Source of the DNA: an uncultured beta proteobacterium
GTDB lineage: Bacteria; Pseudomonadota; Gammaproteobacteria; Burkholderiales; Rhodocyclaceae
Assembly (NCBI GenBank): GCA_903886975.1
Contig: CAISOB010000003.1
Coordinates: forward strand, 1-47,520
Direction of reading: 5' to 3'
DNA length: 47,520 nucleotides
Shown: positions 7,769 through 16,823 of the stretch, in pieces
Position numbering within the stretch: position 1 is the first letter of the stretch
Layout of the letters: every line of letters begins with the position of its first letter
Translations under genes and position numbers: made by a program
The notes under the pieces: model-generated
Told to the model about the DNA's origin: nothing
Database searches by the model: none
What the model saw: the letters and a program-made list of their open reading frames with translations, nothing else

Positions 7769-8268
7769 CGGCTGGTCTCGTGGATAAGCCGCGCCGCTGC
7801 GATGACTTCCATACGCGGCATCGACTCGAGGTCGAGCGCAAGAAAAGCCTTGATGCGTTTTTCAAGCGCGGTGAATGCGACTTCAAATGCCGCCCGGCGC
7901 GCCTCCACCGGCTCGACGTGCGCCGGGTCGGCGATACCCCAGTGGGCAGTGCTTGGATGTCCTGGCCAGATCGGACAGGTTTCCCCGGCGGCACTGGCAC
8001 AGACCGTGAAGATGTAATCGATCGCGGGCGCGCCGGGTGCGGCGAACTCGTCCCATGACTTGCTGCGTACGCCGGACGGCAACGGTACGCCGTGCCTCTC
8101 CAGCGTTTCCAGTGCCAGCGGGTTCACCTTGCCGGCCGGTTGGCTACCCGCCGAAAAGGCGCAAACACGTCCTTTGCCAAGGTAGTTGAACAAGGCCTCG
8201 CCGAGTATCGAGCGCGCCGAATTGCCGGTGCACAAGATCAGTACCTTGACTGCTCTTGCATCACTCAC
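7765..8268 (-). CDS. arsC: Arsenate reductase, low-molecular-weight tyrosine-phosphatase type
   Basis: About 167 residues. The phosphatase-loop motif VLILCTGNSARSILGEAL sits at the N-terminus, with the nucleophilic Cys in CTGNSARS; later Cys residues in VCASAAGETCPIW provide the disulfide relay of thioredoxin-type arsenate reductases. It reduces arsenate to arsenite for Acr3. I set the start at GTG 8268 because it overlaps the arsR stop by four bases (GTGA) and is preceded by GAGGAAAAGA; longer starts would run into arsR. A C-terminal extension of about 20 residues follows the catalytic domain. Confidence 0.9.
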   Translation of the reverse strand: MSDARAVKVLILCTGNSARSILGEALFNYLGKGRVCAFSAGSQPAGKVNPLALETLERHGVPLPSGVRSKSWDEFAAPGAPAIDYIFTVCASAAGETCPIWPGHPSTAHWGIADPAHVEPVEARRAAFEVAFTALEKRIKAFLALDLESMPRMEVIAAARLIHETSR

Positions 8269-8585
8269 GATCTTTTCCTCATCGGGGCACAGAGCTGCGA
8301 ATTTCCGCCGCAGCAATCTTCGGTCAGAAATTCGATCAGCGCATTTATGGTCGCCAGCTCGGCGCGGTAGCGAACGAAGCGCCCTTCCTGGACTGCATTG
8401 ACCAGACCGGCCTGCGCCAGCGTCTTCAAATGGAACGAAAGTGTGGGCGCCGCCAATTCGAGTTGCTCGCCGATCAGGCCGGCGGTGAGTCCGTCGGGAG
8501 CGCAGCGCACCAGCAGCTTGAGAATCGTCATACGGCTATCCTGCGCAAGTGCGGCAAATGCGTTAAGCGCATCCTTAGTTTTCAT
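8265..8585 (-). CDS. arsR: Arsenic-responsive ArsR repressor with C-terminal CC...C site
   Basis: A 106-residue winged-helix regulator beginning MKTKDALNAFAALAQ, with recognition helix ELAAPTLSFHLKTLAQAG and wing VQEGRFVRYRAE. The As(III) site is not the classical helix-5 CVC type; C91 and C92 (TEDCCGG) with C99 lie at the C-terminus, resembling the independently evolved site of Acidithiobacillus ferrooxidans ArsR. First gene of the ars operon and presumably autoregulated. The start at 8585 is chosen because an upstream extension runs through the promoter and is unlike the family. Confidence 0.9.
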   Translation of the reverse strand: MKTKDALNAFAALAQDSRMTILKLLVRCAPDGLTAGLIGEQLELAAPTLSFHLKTLAQAGLVNAVQEGRFVRYRAELATINALIEFLTEDCCGGNSQLCAPMRKRS

Positions 8586-8592
8586 ATTTCCA

Positions 8593-8621
8593 ATAATATA
8601 GAAATGTATGTAGTCATGCAA
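8593..8621 (-). promoter_or_regulatory. Promoter of the arsRC-acr3 operon
   Basis: Reading the minus strand: TTGCAT (8621-8616), exactly 17 bases, then TATTAT (8598-8593), ending eight bases before the arsR start. The short arms ATTTC (8586-8590) and GAAAT (8601-8605) flank the -10 region and could form the ArsR operator. The leader would be very short or absent. Confidence 0.65.
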
Positions 8622-8797
8622 GAGCGAGGGCAGAAACGTCCGCTGCGAGATGGAATCGAGAACAGGCTCAATACCGGACGTCCGCGCGGCGCCGAGGCTT
8701 CGATCGGGCACAGGCTGACGATCGACTCGCAACCGGCGCCCGATGATGCAGAAGAAGCGACCGTTTCCGGCCGATGAACTGCCAATGCGTCTGCGTT

Positions 8798-10392
8798 CTA
8801 GTTTCTGCGTTTGGATTGCCGTTCGAGATATCTAAGCAATATCGAAAAGAGCATGTCGGGGTCAAATGGCTTGATCAGGGTATCGTTCATGCCGAGTCGC
8901 CGGAGGCTGAAACAATGTCATGGAAGCGTCTTTCGCTCGCGATCAGGGCGATGTTCTGCAGTTTGCGTTCGGTGATGTCGCGGGCGATCTTCGAGGCGCC
9001 GACAACATTGCCGACGTCGTCACGAATCGGCGAAATTGTCACGGAAACGTCGATTCTCTTCCCGTCTTTTCGCAGTCTCTGCGTTTCAATATGCTCGACA
9101 GTTTCGCCGCCTCGGATGCGCTCGAGAATCGCCGTTTCTTCGTTCAGAAGCTCGGGCGGGAATAGCGCCAGCTTGGTCTTGCCGATCATTTCTCCGTTGC
9201 CAAATCCGAATATGGCTTCGGCCCCGGGATTCCAACTGGTCACGATGCCGTCAAGGGTCTTGCTGATGATGGCGTCTTCCGAAGACTGGACAATGGCCTC
9301 GGATCGCTTCGCCACCGCTTCGGACTGCTTGCGTTCAGTGATGTGATGGTTGGTACCTTGCCGGCCAAGCAGTCTTCCGTCGGTATCATGGATCGGTACG
9401 CAGTGGTGGCTGATCCAGCGCACGTCACCGTCAGCGCGCACGATACGCAGTTCCAGATCGATGTCGTCATGGCAGACCACATTCGCGACGTGCGCCACGT
9501 AGGTCGCACGATCATCCGGATGAACGATACGGGCCATCAGATCCGGATCGGCGAGGAACTCTTCGGGCGCAGGCCGGCGATACATAGCGGAACCTGGCGT
9601 TCGGCTCAATCCAGAAGATCCAGTCGGCGGCATTTTCGGCGAGCAGTCGATACTGAATTTCCGATTCCTGAAGCGCCTCTTCCGCCCGCTTGCGTTCAGT
9701 AATGTCCTGCACGGTGCCTTGCAGCTTGACTGTCTTGCCATCCTGGACAACGGGGACACCGATTGTTCAGACCCACTTCCGCCGCCCTGTCGCTGTCTGG
9801 ATTTCGACCTCCAGGTCATAGGGCTTCGACTGTTCAATGGCTTCCCGACCGCCCTGGCCATGATTTCGCGATGGATGCCGATGTAATAGTCGAGCCCTTC
9901 TGAAACGTTGATCGGAGCTCCGGGAGGCAAGTCATGAACGAGAGCGACTTCGTCAGTCCAGGTTCCGGCCCCCGTCACCGAATCGAAGGTCCAGCCGCCC
10001 GTGTGCGTCATGCTGCTCATCAGTTTCAGCAGTTCGCTTTGCTCCCCTTTGGTTTCGGATTCCGCCTGCTTTCGGTTCAATTGCCGCAACCTGCGCGCAA
10101 CGACGCTGAAAGCCGTGCCAGTCACGGAGAATATGAGTATGGCAAGCAGATTGGATGTGCCCGTGATGGCGAATGACAACTGCGGCGGGATGAAGAAGTA
10201 CCAGACGATCAGTGCCGAAAGAAATGTCGCGGCGATGCCGCCCGCAAGGCCGGTCAGCAGCGATGCAAAGAAGACCGCTGGATAGAACAGGAACCATACA
10301 TAGGGCTTGAGGAGATCCCATAATGCCCACTGCAGGGCGAGGGCCGCCAAAGGAATCACAAGACTCCAGAAGATTCGAACGCGCAAAGACAC
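8798..10392 (-). pseudogene. Decayed hybrid sensor kinase (DUF4118 - PAS repeats - remnant receiver)
   Basis: Starts at GTG 10392 with a good AAGGAG site: a four-segment DUF4118 (KdpD-type) membrane domain (about 8-97), then several PAS/PAC units ending DITERK. Three lesions break it. Near 9852 one base is missing (AV then REAIEQ in the next frame). In that frame a TGA interrupts KWV-TIGVPV near 9767. Near 9575 part of a PAS domain is lost (YVSPAC joins APEEFLADPD). The last PAS then stops at SASGDSA, and in another frame the end of a receiver domain follows at once (GMNDTLIKPFDPDMLFSILL, stop at 8798). The kinase domain and most of the receiver are missing, presumably through internal deletion. 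Confidence 0.85.
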
Positions 10393-10801
10393 TGGCGATC
10401 TCCTTTATCCTTACCCGCAAGGGAATGCTATCCCTTTCCTACCAAGCGCATCGACGCTTCGGTCTGCGAGCGCTACGCCAAGCCTTTCTTTTTCGATTTC
10501 AGCACTGCGACGGCCCAAACGAGCATCCACACCTCGCCCATTCGCTGCCGCTGATAATTCATTTCCCGGAATCGTCGCAGAACCAGATGCCCTTGCACAT
10601 CCGTAGTTTGCGCTAAGAATGGCGGAAATTACGGAGTTGATTGATCTTTGTGACCGCCGCGTGGGAAGGCTGGGCGGTATGTGGTAGACGGTCAGCGCCA
10701 AGAAGTGTTTGCGCGTTGCCCGCGATTTCGCGGCGCACGCGAATGAACTCGCCTGTCCTATCGCGCGTCTACGCTTGCGTCGCAACTTGCCGGAATAGAC
10801 G
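10393..10801. other. Intergenic region, no recognisable gene
   Basis: About 400 bases between the 5' end of the sensor-kinase pseudogene and the formaldehyde operon. Short open frames exist on both strands but none resembles a known protein. It must contain the promoter of the formaldehyde genes; I could not pick one with confidence. Confidence 0.4.
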
Positions 10802-11908
10802 ATGAAGACGAAGGCCGCAGTCGCATGGAAATCCGGTGCCCCGCTCCTGGTCGAGGAGGTCGATGTCGACGGGCCGAGGTCCGGCGAGGTGCTCGTCGAA
10901 ATCAAGGCGACCGGCATTTGCCACACCGACTACTACACGCTCTCGGGCGCCGACCCGGAAGGCATCTTTCCGGCGATCCTCGGCCACGAAGGCGCGGGCA
11001 TCGTCGTCGACGTCGGCCCGGGCGTAACTTCATTGCGCCAGGGCGACCACGTCATCCCGCTGTACACGCCCGAATGCCGGCAATGCAAGTTCTGCCTGAG
11101 CCGCAAGACGAATCTCTGCCAGAGCATAAGGTCGACCCAGGGCAAAGGCCTGATGCCCGACGGGAGCAGCCGTTTCAGCTTGGGCGGCAAGCCGATCTTT
11201 CATTACATGGGCACCTCGACTTTCAGCAACTTCACGGTCGTCCCGGAAATCGCGCTGGCCAAGATTCGCGAAGACGCACCATTCGACAAGGTCTGCTATA
11301 TCGGTTGCGGCGTCACCACGGGCATCGGCGCGGTGCTCTTTACGGCCAAGGTCGAGGCGGGAGCCAATGTCGCCGTATTCGGCCTCGGCGGCATCGGCCT
11401 TAATGTGATTCAGGGCGCGAAGATGGTCGGCGCGGGCATGATCATCGGTGTCGATATCAATCCGGCGCGCCAGGCGATAGCGCGCAAATTCGGCATGACG
11501 CACTTCATCGACCCGAAGACGAGCGAGAACGTCGTGGAAGCGATCGTCGAACTGACGGGCGGCGGCGCCGATTACAGCTTCGAGTGTGTCGGCAATACGC
11601 GCCTGATGCGGCAGGCGCTCGAGTGCACGCACAAGGGGTGGGGGCGCAGCATCATCATCGGGGTAGCCGAAGCCGGCGCTGAAATCAGCACGCGGCCCTT
11701 CCAATTGGTGACCGGGCGCAAATGGGAAGGCACGGCCTTCGGAGGTGCGCGCGGGCGTACGGACGTGCCGCGGATTGTCGACTGGTACATGGATGGCAAG
11801 ATCAATATCGACGATCTCATTACGCATACCTTGCCGCTCGAAGCGATCAATCGCGGCTTCGACCTGATGCAACGCGGCGAATCGATCCGCGCCGTCGTGC
11901 TTTACTGA
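10802..11908 (+). CDS. frmA: S-(hydroxymethyl)glutathione dehydrogenase (class III alcohol dehydrogenase)
   Basis: A 368-residue zinc alcohol dehydrogenase. The catalytic zinc site is seen in [12 protein letters not shown] and LGHEGAGIV; the structural zinc site is four Cys in [16 protein letters not shown]. The NAD-binding [14 protein letters not shown] is at about 199-212, and [11 protein letters not shown] near the C-terminus is class III specific. It oxidises the adduct of glutathione and formaldehyde to S-formylglutathione with NAD. Its stop shares a base with the next gene's start (TGATG), so the two steps of formaldehyde oxidation are co-translated. Confidence 0.95.
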   Translation: MKTKAAVAWKSGAPLLVEEVDVDGPRSGEVLVEIKATGICHTDYYTLSGADPEGIFPAILGHEGAGIVVDVGPGVTSLRQGDHVIPLYTPECRQCKFCLSRKTNLCQSIRSTQGKGLMPDGSSRFSLGGKPIFHYMGTSTFSNFTVVPEIALAKIREDAPFDKVCYIGCGVTTGIGAVLFTAKVEAGANVAVFGLGGIGLNVIQGAKMVGAGMIIGVDINPARQAIARKFGMTHFIDPKTSENVVEAIVELTGGGADYSFECVGNTRLMRQALECTHKGWGRSIIIGVAEAGAEISTRPFQLVTGRKWEGTAFGGARGRTDVPRIVDWYMDGKINIDDLITHTLPLEAINRGFDLMQRGESIRAVVLY

Positions 11909-12759
11909 TGGCAGCGCTCCGTCTGATCAGCGAACACGCGTGTTTTGGCGGCGTGCAGCGTTTCTTCGAGCACGCCTCGCAAGAAATCGGTTTGCCCATG
12001 CGCTTTTCGCTCTATGTGCCGCCGCAGGCCGCCGACTCCCGGGTGCCGGCCGCCGTCTATCTGGCGGGACTCACCTGCAACGAAGAGACCTTCGCGATGA
12101 AAGCCGGCGCGCAGCGCGTCGCCGCCGAGTTGGGTCTCGCATTGATCGCGCCGGACACCAGCCCGCGCGGCGCGGGCGTGCCCGGCGAAACCGACAGCTG
12201 GGATTTTGGCACAGGCGCGAGTTTCTATCTCGATGCCACCGAGGCGCACTGGGCCGCGCATTACCGGATGGAGAGCTACCTCGCCAAAGAGTTGATTCGC
12301 GTTGTCGCGCTGGAACAACCAATCGACGCGAGCCGGGTCGGCATATTCGGCCACTCGATGGGCGGCCACGGTGCGCTCACGCTGGCGCTGCGGCATCCAG
12401 CCCTGTTCAAGTCGGTCTCGGCCTTGGCGCCGATCTGCGCAGCATCGCAATGCCCCTGGGGTCAAAGAGCGTTTGCCGGTTATCTTGGTCCCGACACCCG
12501 CCGCTGGGAGGAGCACGATGCGAGCGCGCTGATGAGCCAGCGCTCGACGCCGCTGTGCGCCGACACTATCCTGATCGATCAGGGGCTCGCCGACCAATTC
12601 CTCGCAACGCAACTGCACCCGCATCTATTCGAGCAGGCTTGCGCCAAGGCGAAGCAAGCGCTGACGCTGCGCCGGCATGCCGGCTACGATCACGGTTATT
12701 ACTTCGTCTCGACTTTCGTCGCCGAGCACCTGGCGCACCACGCCAAGATCCTGGGCTAG
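11908..12759 (+). CDS. fghA: S-formylglutathione hydrolase
   Basis: A 283-residue esterase-D type alpha/beta hydrolase. The nucleophile is S150 in GIFGHSMGGHG, the catalytic His is H262 in GYDHGYYF, and the acid is in the DQGLADQFL region. APDTSPRGAGVPGE and DSWDFGTGASFYLDAT are strongly conserved in the family. It releases formate and glutathione from S-formylglutathione made by the preceding enzyme. Start at 11908 overlaps that gene's stop; the frame extends further upstream but there it only shadows frmA. Confidence 0.95.
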   Translation: MAALRLISEHACFGGVQRFFEHASQEIGLPMRFSLYVPPQAADSRVPAAVYLAGLTCNEETFAMKAGAQRVAAELGLALIAPDTSPRGAGVPGETDSWDFGTGASFYLDATEAHWAAHYRMESYLAKELIRVVALEQPIDASRVGIFGHSMGGHGALTLALRHPALFKSVSALAPICAASQCPWGQRAFAGYLGPDTRRWEEHDASALMSQRSTPLCADTILIDQGLADQFLATQLHPHLFEQACAKAKQALTLRRHAGYDHGYYFVSTFVAEHLAHHAKILG

Positions 12760-12818
12760 CTCCGGTCAAACTGCCTGACGCATGCAATGAGCGAACTGTA
12801 GCGAATCAAATCAAGTGC

Positions 12819-12855
12819 GGGCGGTCGGGCCCGGCGCAACCCGACCGCCCTTGTT
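12819..12855 (+). terminator. Terminator of the formaldehyde operon
   Basis: A perfect 11-bp stem (12819-12829 with 12840-12850, GGGCGGTCGGG type) around a ten-base loop, followed by TTGTTTT. It lies 60 bases after the fghA stop. Confidence 0.85.
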
Positions 12856-12859
12856 TTAA

Positions 12860-13175
12860 GCCCCCGGTCTGATTTAGAAAAGCCAAGCGCTGGACGAATT
12901 TGCCGCCCATGGGAGCCGAAGGGCGGCGAAAAGAGCGTACGGCCACAAGGTTTACGCCGGAGCGAGAACTCCAGTTCCGAAAAAATCTGTCGTTGAAGCT
13001 GTGGACCCTTGCCAGCCTGCAATATACTCACAACTATGGGCCGAACAGCACATACTGGTTGAAAGCTCGTGGGCTGGCGCCGCTGCGTCGATCCGGTGCT
13101 GCCAAAGAACAAATCGCGAAGACGCGCGACCAGAGCCAGCCGTGAAGAGGGTTTTATCAAAGCAAAGGATGTTCA
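12860..13175. other. Intergenic region before rpfG, no recognisable gene
   Basis: Roughly 315 bases with only short, unlike-anything reading frames. The AAAGGA ribosome site of rpfG lies at its right end. I see no clear promoter. Confidence 0.4.
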
Positions 13176-14288
13176 ATGTCGTTTGAGCTTGCTGATTACA
13201 ATTTGGGGAACTTGTCAGCGCCTACCGTCTTGATCATCGACGATGAGTTCACCAGCCGGGTTATCCTCAAGAAGATCGTGCTGGGAATCCAGCGCGATAT
13301 CATCGTTGAGTCGTTTGCCGATCCGCTTGCCGCAATGGGCTGGCTCAAGTTCAACCTGCCGGATCTGGTCATTGCCGACTACATGATGAACGAGATGTCC
13401 GGCCTCGAAGTCATTCAGCACATTCGCAAGATCGACCAGCTCAAGAATGTCCCGATCGTGGTGGTCACCGCCAACGACGATCGCGAAATACGCTACAAGG
13501 CCCTCGAGCAGGGCGCGACCGATTTCATCCTGAAGCCGATCGATCCCTACGAGTGCCACTCGCGCTGCCGCAACCTGCTGTCCCTGCGCATGCATCAGCG
13601 CATCGTTCTCGAGCGCGCGCAATCGCTCGAACAGGCCGTCACGGTAGCAACGCACAAGATTCTCGCGCGTGAGCATGAAACGCTCTACCGGCTGGCCAAG
13701 GCCGGAGAATTCCGCGATACCGAAACCGGCAATCACATCCTGCGCATGGCTAAATATTCGCGGATAATCGCGGAAACCATGGGCCTCGACAAGGAGCAAT
13801 GCGAAGCCATCGAATTTGCCGCGCCGATGCATGACATCGGCAAGATCGGCATACCCGACCACATTCTGCTCAAACCGGGGAAGCTCTCAGCGGAAGAATT
13901 CGAGACGATGAAGGCGCATCCCTTGATCGGCTTTCAGATCCTCCAGCACAGCCCATCGAAATTCCTCAGCATGGGCGCGGAAATTGCGCTGAGCCACCAT
14001 GAGAGATTCGACGGCAACGGCTATCCGCGCGGCTCGAGAGCCGGCGAAATTCCGCTGGCAGCGCGCATTGTGGCGGTGGCCGACGTCTATGATGCGCTCA
14101 CCTCGTGGCGTCCGTACAAGAATGCCTGGCCGACGGAGGATGCGCTGAAATACCTGAAGGAGAACAAGGGGACGCACTTCGACCCCGAATGCATCGATGC
14201 GTTTATCTCGCAATTCAGCAAGATTTCCCTGATCCAGCACCAGTTGCAAGATTTTGCGGATTCGCGTTCGACGCAGGCGGCGATATGA
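13176..14288 (+). CDS. rpfG: RpfG-like response regulator: receiver + HD-GYP c-di-GMP phosphodiesterase
   Basis: A 370-residue protein. Receiver domain at about 16-135 with phospho-acceptor D68 (LVIADYM) and K119-P (ILKPID). HD-GYP domain at about 155-345 with the metal-binding MHDIGKIGIPD and the diagnostic HHERFDGNGYP, which marks a phosphodiesterase that hydrolyses cyclic di-GMP. Its stop overlaps the next gene by four bases (ATGA); the next gene is a hybrid kinase with the RpfC layout, and an rpfF gene follows, which together make RpfG the natural assignment. Phosphorylation by RpfC on sensing DSF should activate it and lower c-di-GMP. Confidence 0.9.
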   Translation: MSFELADYNLGNLSAPTVLIIDDEFTSRVILKKIVLGIQRDIIVESFADPLAAMGWLKFNLPDLVIADYMMNEMSGLEVIQHIRKIDQLKNVPIVVVTANDDREIRYKALEQGATDFILKPIDPYECHSRCRNLLSLRMHQRIVLERAQSLEQAVTVATHKILAREHETLYRLAKAGEFRDTETGNHILRMAKYSRIIAETMGLDKEQCEAIEFAAPMHDIGKIGIPDHILLKPGKLSAEEFETMKAHPLIGFQILQHSPSKFLSMGAEIALSHHERFDGNGYPRGSRAGEIPLAARIVAVADVYDALTSWRPYKNAWPTEDALKYLKENKGTHFDPECIDAFISQFSKISLIQHQLQDFADSRSTQAAI

Positions 14289-16816
14289 ACGAGCGGATCG
14301 CGTATTTCATCGCGCAAGTGAAAGCCAAGGACGGCGAGCACGAACAGGCGGTGCTCAGAGTGTTTTTCGCCGGGCTGATTTTCATTTACCTGTTCGTCGA
14401 TTTCTTCATCTTCAGCAGCGATCACGTCCAGCGCGCGGTATTTGTCTTTTCCGCCCTGTGGTTTGCCTGCGCCATCGCGATCCTCCTGACTATCCTCGTC
14501 GGCCGGGTCAGCTCGAGAAAGCGACAGTGGTTGACGATGTTCGCCGATATCGGCGCCGTGACTTACGGCATGCTGATCACCGGCGAGACCGGCGTCCTGT
14601 TCTATCCGATCTATCTCTGGGTGATCGTCGGCAACGGGCTGCGCTATGGGACCCGGCCGCTGGTCGGCGCTTATGCGTTCAGCGTCGTCGGATTCGCCGT
14701 GGTGAGCCAGGTGAACGATTACTGGCTCGCGCATCCGCGCCTGTCCGCTGGCTTGCTGATCACCCTGGTGCTGATTCCCTTATACATTCTCAAGCTGCGC
14801 AACCAGCTCAACCGCGCGCTCGAAAGCGCGACCGAGGCCAACAAGGCGAAGAGCCAGTTTCTCGCCAACATGAGCCACGAAATGCGCACGCCGCTACACG
14901 GGGTCGTCGGCGCCGGTGATTTGCTGATGGCCACGCCGATGAGCGCCGAACAGATCGACCTGACCAATACCCTGCAAAATTCGGCGCAAATCCTCCTCAA
15001 GCTCATCGAAAACGTTCTCGACCTGTCGAAGATAGAAAGCGGCAAGCTGACGACGGAAACCGTCGATATCGATCTGCACCAACTCGTCCGCAGCAGTGTC
15101 GACATGTTCGCAGCGCAAGCCCAGCAGAAGGGTCTGACGCTGAACGTGCGCTTTACCCCGGAAACCTGCTTTACCCTGCGCGGGGATTCGCTCCACTTGC
15201 GCCAGATCATCATCAATCTGGTTGGCAATGCCATCAAGTTCACCACCACCGGCATGGTCGAATTGCGCGTCGGAACGATAAGCCAGGATGAGTCGAGGAC
15301 ACGGCTCAAATTCGAGGTCATCGACACCGGCATCGGCATCGCACCCGAAGCGCAAAAGAACATTTTCAACAGCTTCACCCAGGCCGACACTTCAATCGCC
15401 CGCAAATACGGCGGCACCGGCCTCGGTACGACGATCGCCAATCAACTCGTGCAGCTGATGGGCGGGCAGATGGGTCTGAGCAGCGAACCGGGCATAGGCA
15501 GCGTATTTTGGTTCGAATTGCCATTTGCAAAGCAAGCGGTGCCCGGCGTCGCGCATCTCGAATCGCAAATGGCGCTGGCGCAGCTGCATGTCATGGCGGT
15601 CGGTCTGACGGTGAGCGAGCAGCGCACCGTTGCCGACTATCTCGCCGCCTGGGACGTCAAGTTTGAACATGAAACCTATTTGCGCTCGTTCTTCTTCCGC
15701 CTGAAGAAGAATCTGCGCGAGCACCCCGACGGTCTGGTCGTGCTGTGCGAACTGGAGAACCTCGGAATCAGCGCCCGCGAGTTCGCGAAGCGCATGCGGG
15801 AAACTTGTCCCCTGAACAACGTCAAGGTGATGCTGTTCAATCCGGACCCGCAGGACAACAACGAAAAAGAACTGATCGAAATGGGCTATTTCTGCCTGTT
15901 GAAATCGCCGCTTTACAAGACGACGCTGTTCAATGCCCTGCACGGCGTCATGACGCCGCGCCCGGCGCCCGGCGTCATCTCCTTGCGCGATTACGTCGAA
16001 CGCAACAAGCAGGAAAACCGCAGCATCACGATTCTGGTCGCCGACGATAACGGAACGAACCGCAAGATCATCTCGAAAATGCTTGATCTTGGCGGCTATC
16101 TGGTGGAATTGGCCGAGGACGGCGAACAGGCGCTCGAGATGCTGGAGAGCAAGCGCTACGACCTGATGATCCTCGACCTGAATATGCCGGTGTTCGGCGG
16201 CCTCGATGTGATGAAGATCCACAATGCGTCGGTAAGGCAGAGCCCGCGCACGCCGGTCGCCATTTTGACGGCCAACGCCACGGTCGAAGCCATTCGCGAG
16301 TGCGAGGAAGCCGGCGTCGACGCTTACCTGGTCAAGCCGGTCGAAGCGGTCAACTTGCTCGACACGGTCGCGCGTCTGACGGCGACGGTCAGAAAGAGCG
16401 AGGCGGACGAAGCGGAGAAAACCGCGCTATCGGTCGTCGGTATTGACGAGGTGCCGCTCCTCGACGAGCAGACCCTGCAGCGTCTGGCGGCCCTGGGCAA
16501 GGGCGATGTCAACTTCCTGCAAACCGTCGTGCACGGCTATATCGCCGAAACCGAAAAACTGCTCGACGCCATGCACACGGCCCTGGGCAAGCGGGAGTTC
16601 ACGCCCTTCAAGGAACTGGCCCACACCCTCAAGGGCAGTTCAGGCAATGTCGGCGCGCTGGCCTTGCATCAGCTCAGCCGGAAAATGATGCAACTCGACC
16701 GCGCAGAATTCGATCATTCTGCGGGCGAGTTGCTGAGCCAGGCCAGCGGCAGTTTCAAATCGACCAAAATGATGCTGTTCAGGTATCTGAACGAATCGGA
16801 CCGCGCATCCTTATAG
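14285..16816 (+). CDS. rpfC: RpfC-like hybrid sensor histidine kinase (DSF receptor)
   Basis: An 843-residue hybrid kinase. N-terminal membrane sensor of five or six segments (about 22-170) with little periplasmic sequence, as in RpfC; HisKA with H198 (NMSHEMRTPLHGV); HATPase with GNAIKFTTTG and GTGLGTTIANQL; a region (about 430-555) resembling a degenerate receiver; a full receiver (phospho-Asp near 630, LMILDLNMP); and a C-terminal Hpt domain (LAHTLKGSSGNVGA, His near 779). In Xanthomonas RpfC senses DSF, holds RpfF in check and phosphorylates RpfG. Start at 14285 chosen for the four-base overlap with rpfG. Confidence 0.9.
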   Translation: MNERIAYFIAQVKAKDGEHEQAVLRVFFAGLIFIYLFVDFFIFSSDHVQRAVFVFSALWFACAIAILLTILVGRVSSRKRQWLTMFADIGAVTYGMLITGETGVLFYPIYLWVIVGNGLRYGTRPLVGAYAFSVVGFAVVSQVNDYWLAHPRLSAGLLITLVLIPLYILKLRNQLNRALESATEANKAKSQFLANMSHEMRTPLHGVVGAGDLLMATPMSAEQIDLTNTLQNSAQILLKLIENVLDLSKIESGKLTTETVDIDLHQLVRSSVDMFAAQAQQKGLTLNVRFTPETCFTLRGDSLHLRQIIINLVGNAIKFTTTGMVELRVGTISQDESRTRLKFEVIDTGIGIAPEAQKNIFNSFTQADTSIARKYGGTGLGTTIANQLVQLMGGQMGLSSEPGIGSVFWFELPFAKQAVPGVAHLESQMALAQLHVMAVGLTVSEQRTVADYLAAWDVKFEHETYLRSFFFRLKKNLREHPDGLVVLCELENLGISAREFAKRMRETCPLNNVKVMLFNPDPQDNNEKELIEMGYFCLLKSPLYKTTLFNALHGVMTPRPAPGVISLRDYVERNKQENRSITILVADDNGTNRKIISKMLDLGGYLVELAEDGEQALEMLESKRYDLMILDLNMPVFGGLDVMKIHNASVRQSPRTPVAILTANATVEAIRECEEAGVDAYLVKPVEAVNLLDTVARLTATVRKSEADEAEKTALSVVGIDEVPLLDEQTLQRLAALGKGDVNFLQTVVHGYIAETEKLLDAMHTALGKREFTPFKELAHTLKGSSGNVGALALHQLSRKMMQLDRAEFDHSAGELLSQASGSFKSTKMMLFRYLNESDRASL

Positions 16817-16823
16817 AACATGG

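Noticed and set aside
10411..10926. 171-residue minus-strand frame upstream of frmA
   Set aside because: It overlaps the start of frmA and resembles no protein; the region is better read as intergenic.
11722..11907. Upstream extension of the S-formylglutathione hydrolase frame
   Set aside because: It lies wholly inside frmA, in another frame, and the family start is at 11908.
12900..13145. 81-residue plus-strand frame before rpfG
   Set aside because: No ribosome site, no family resemblance, odd composition.
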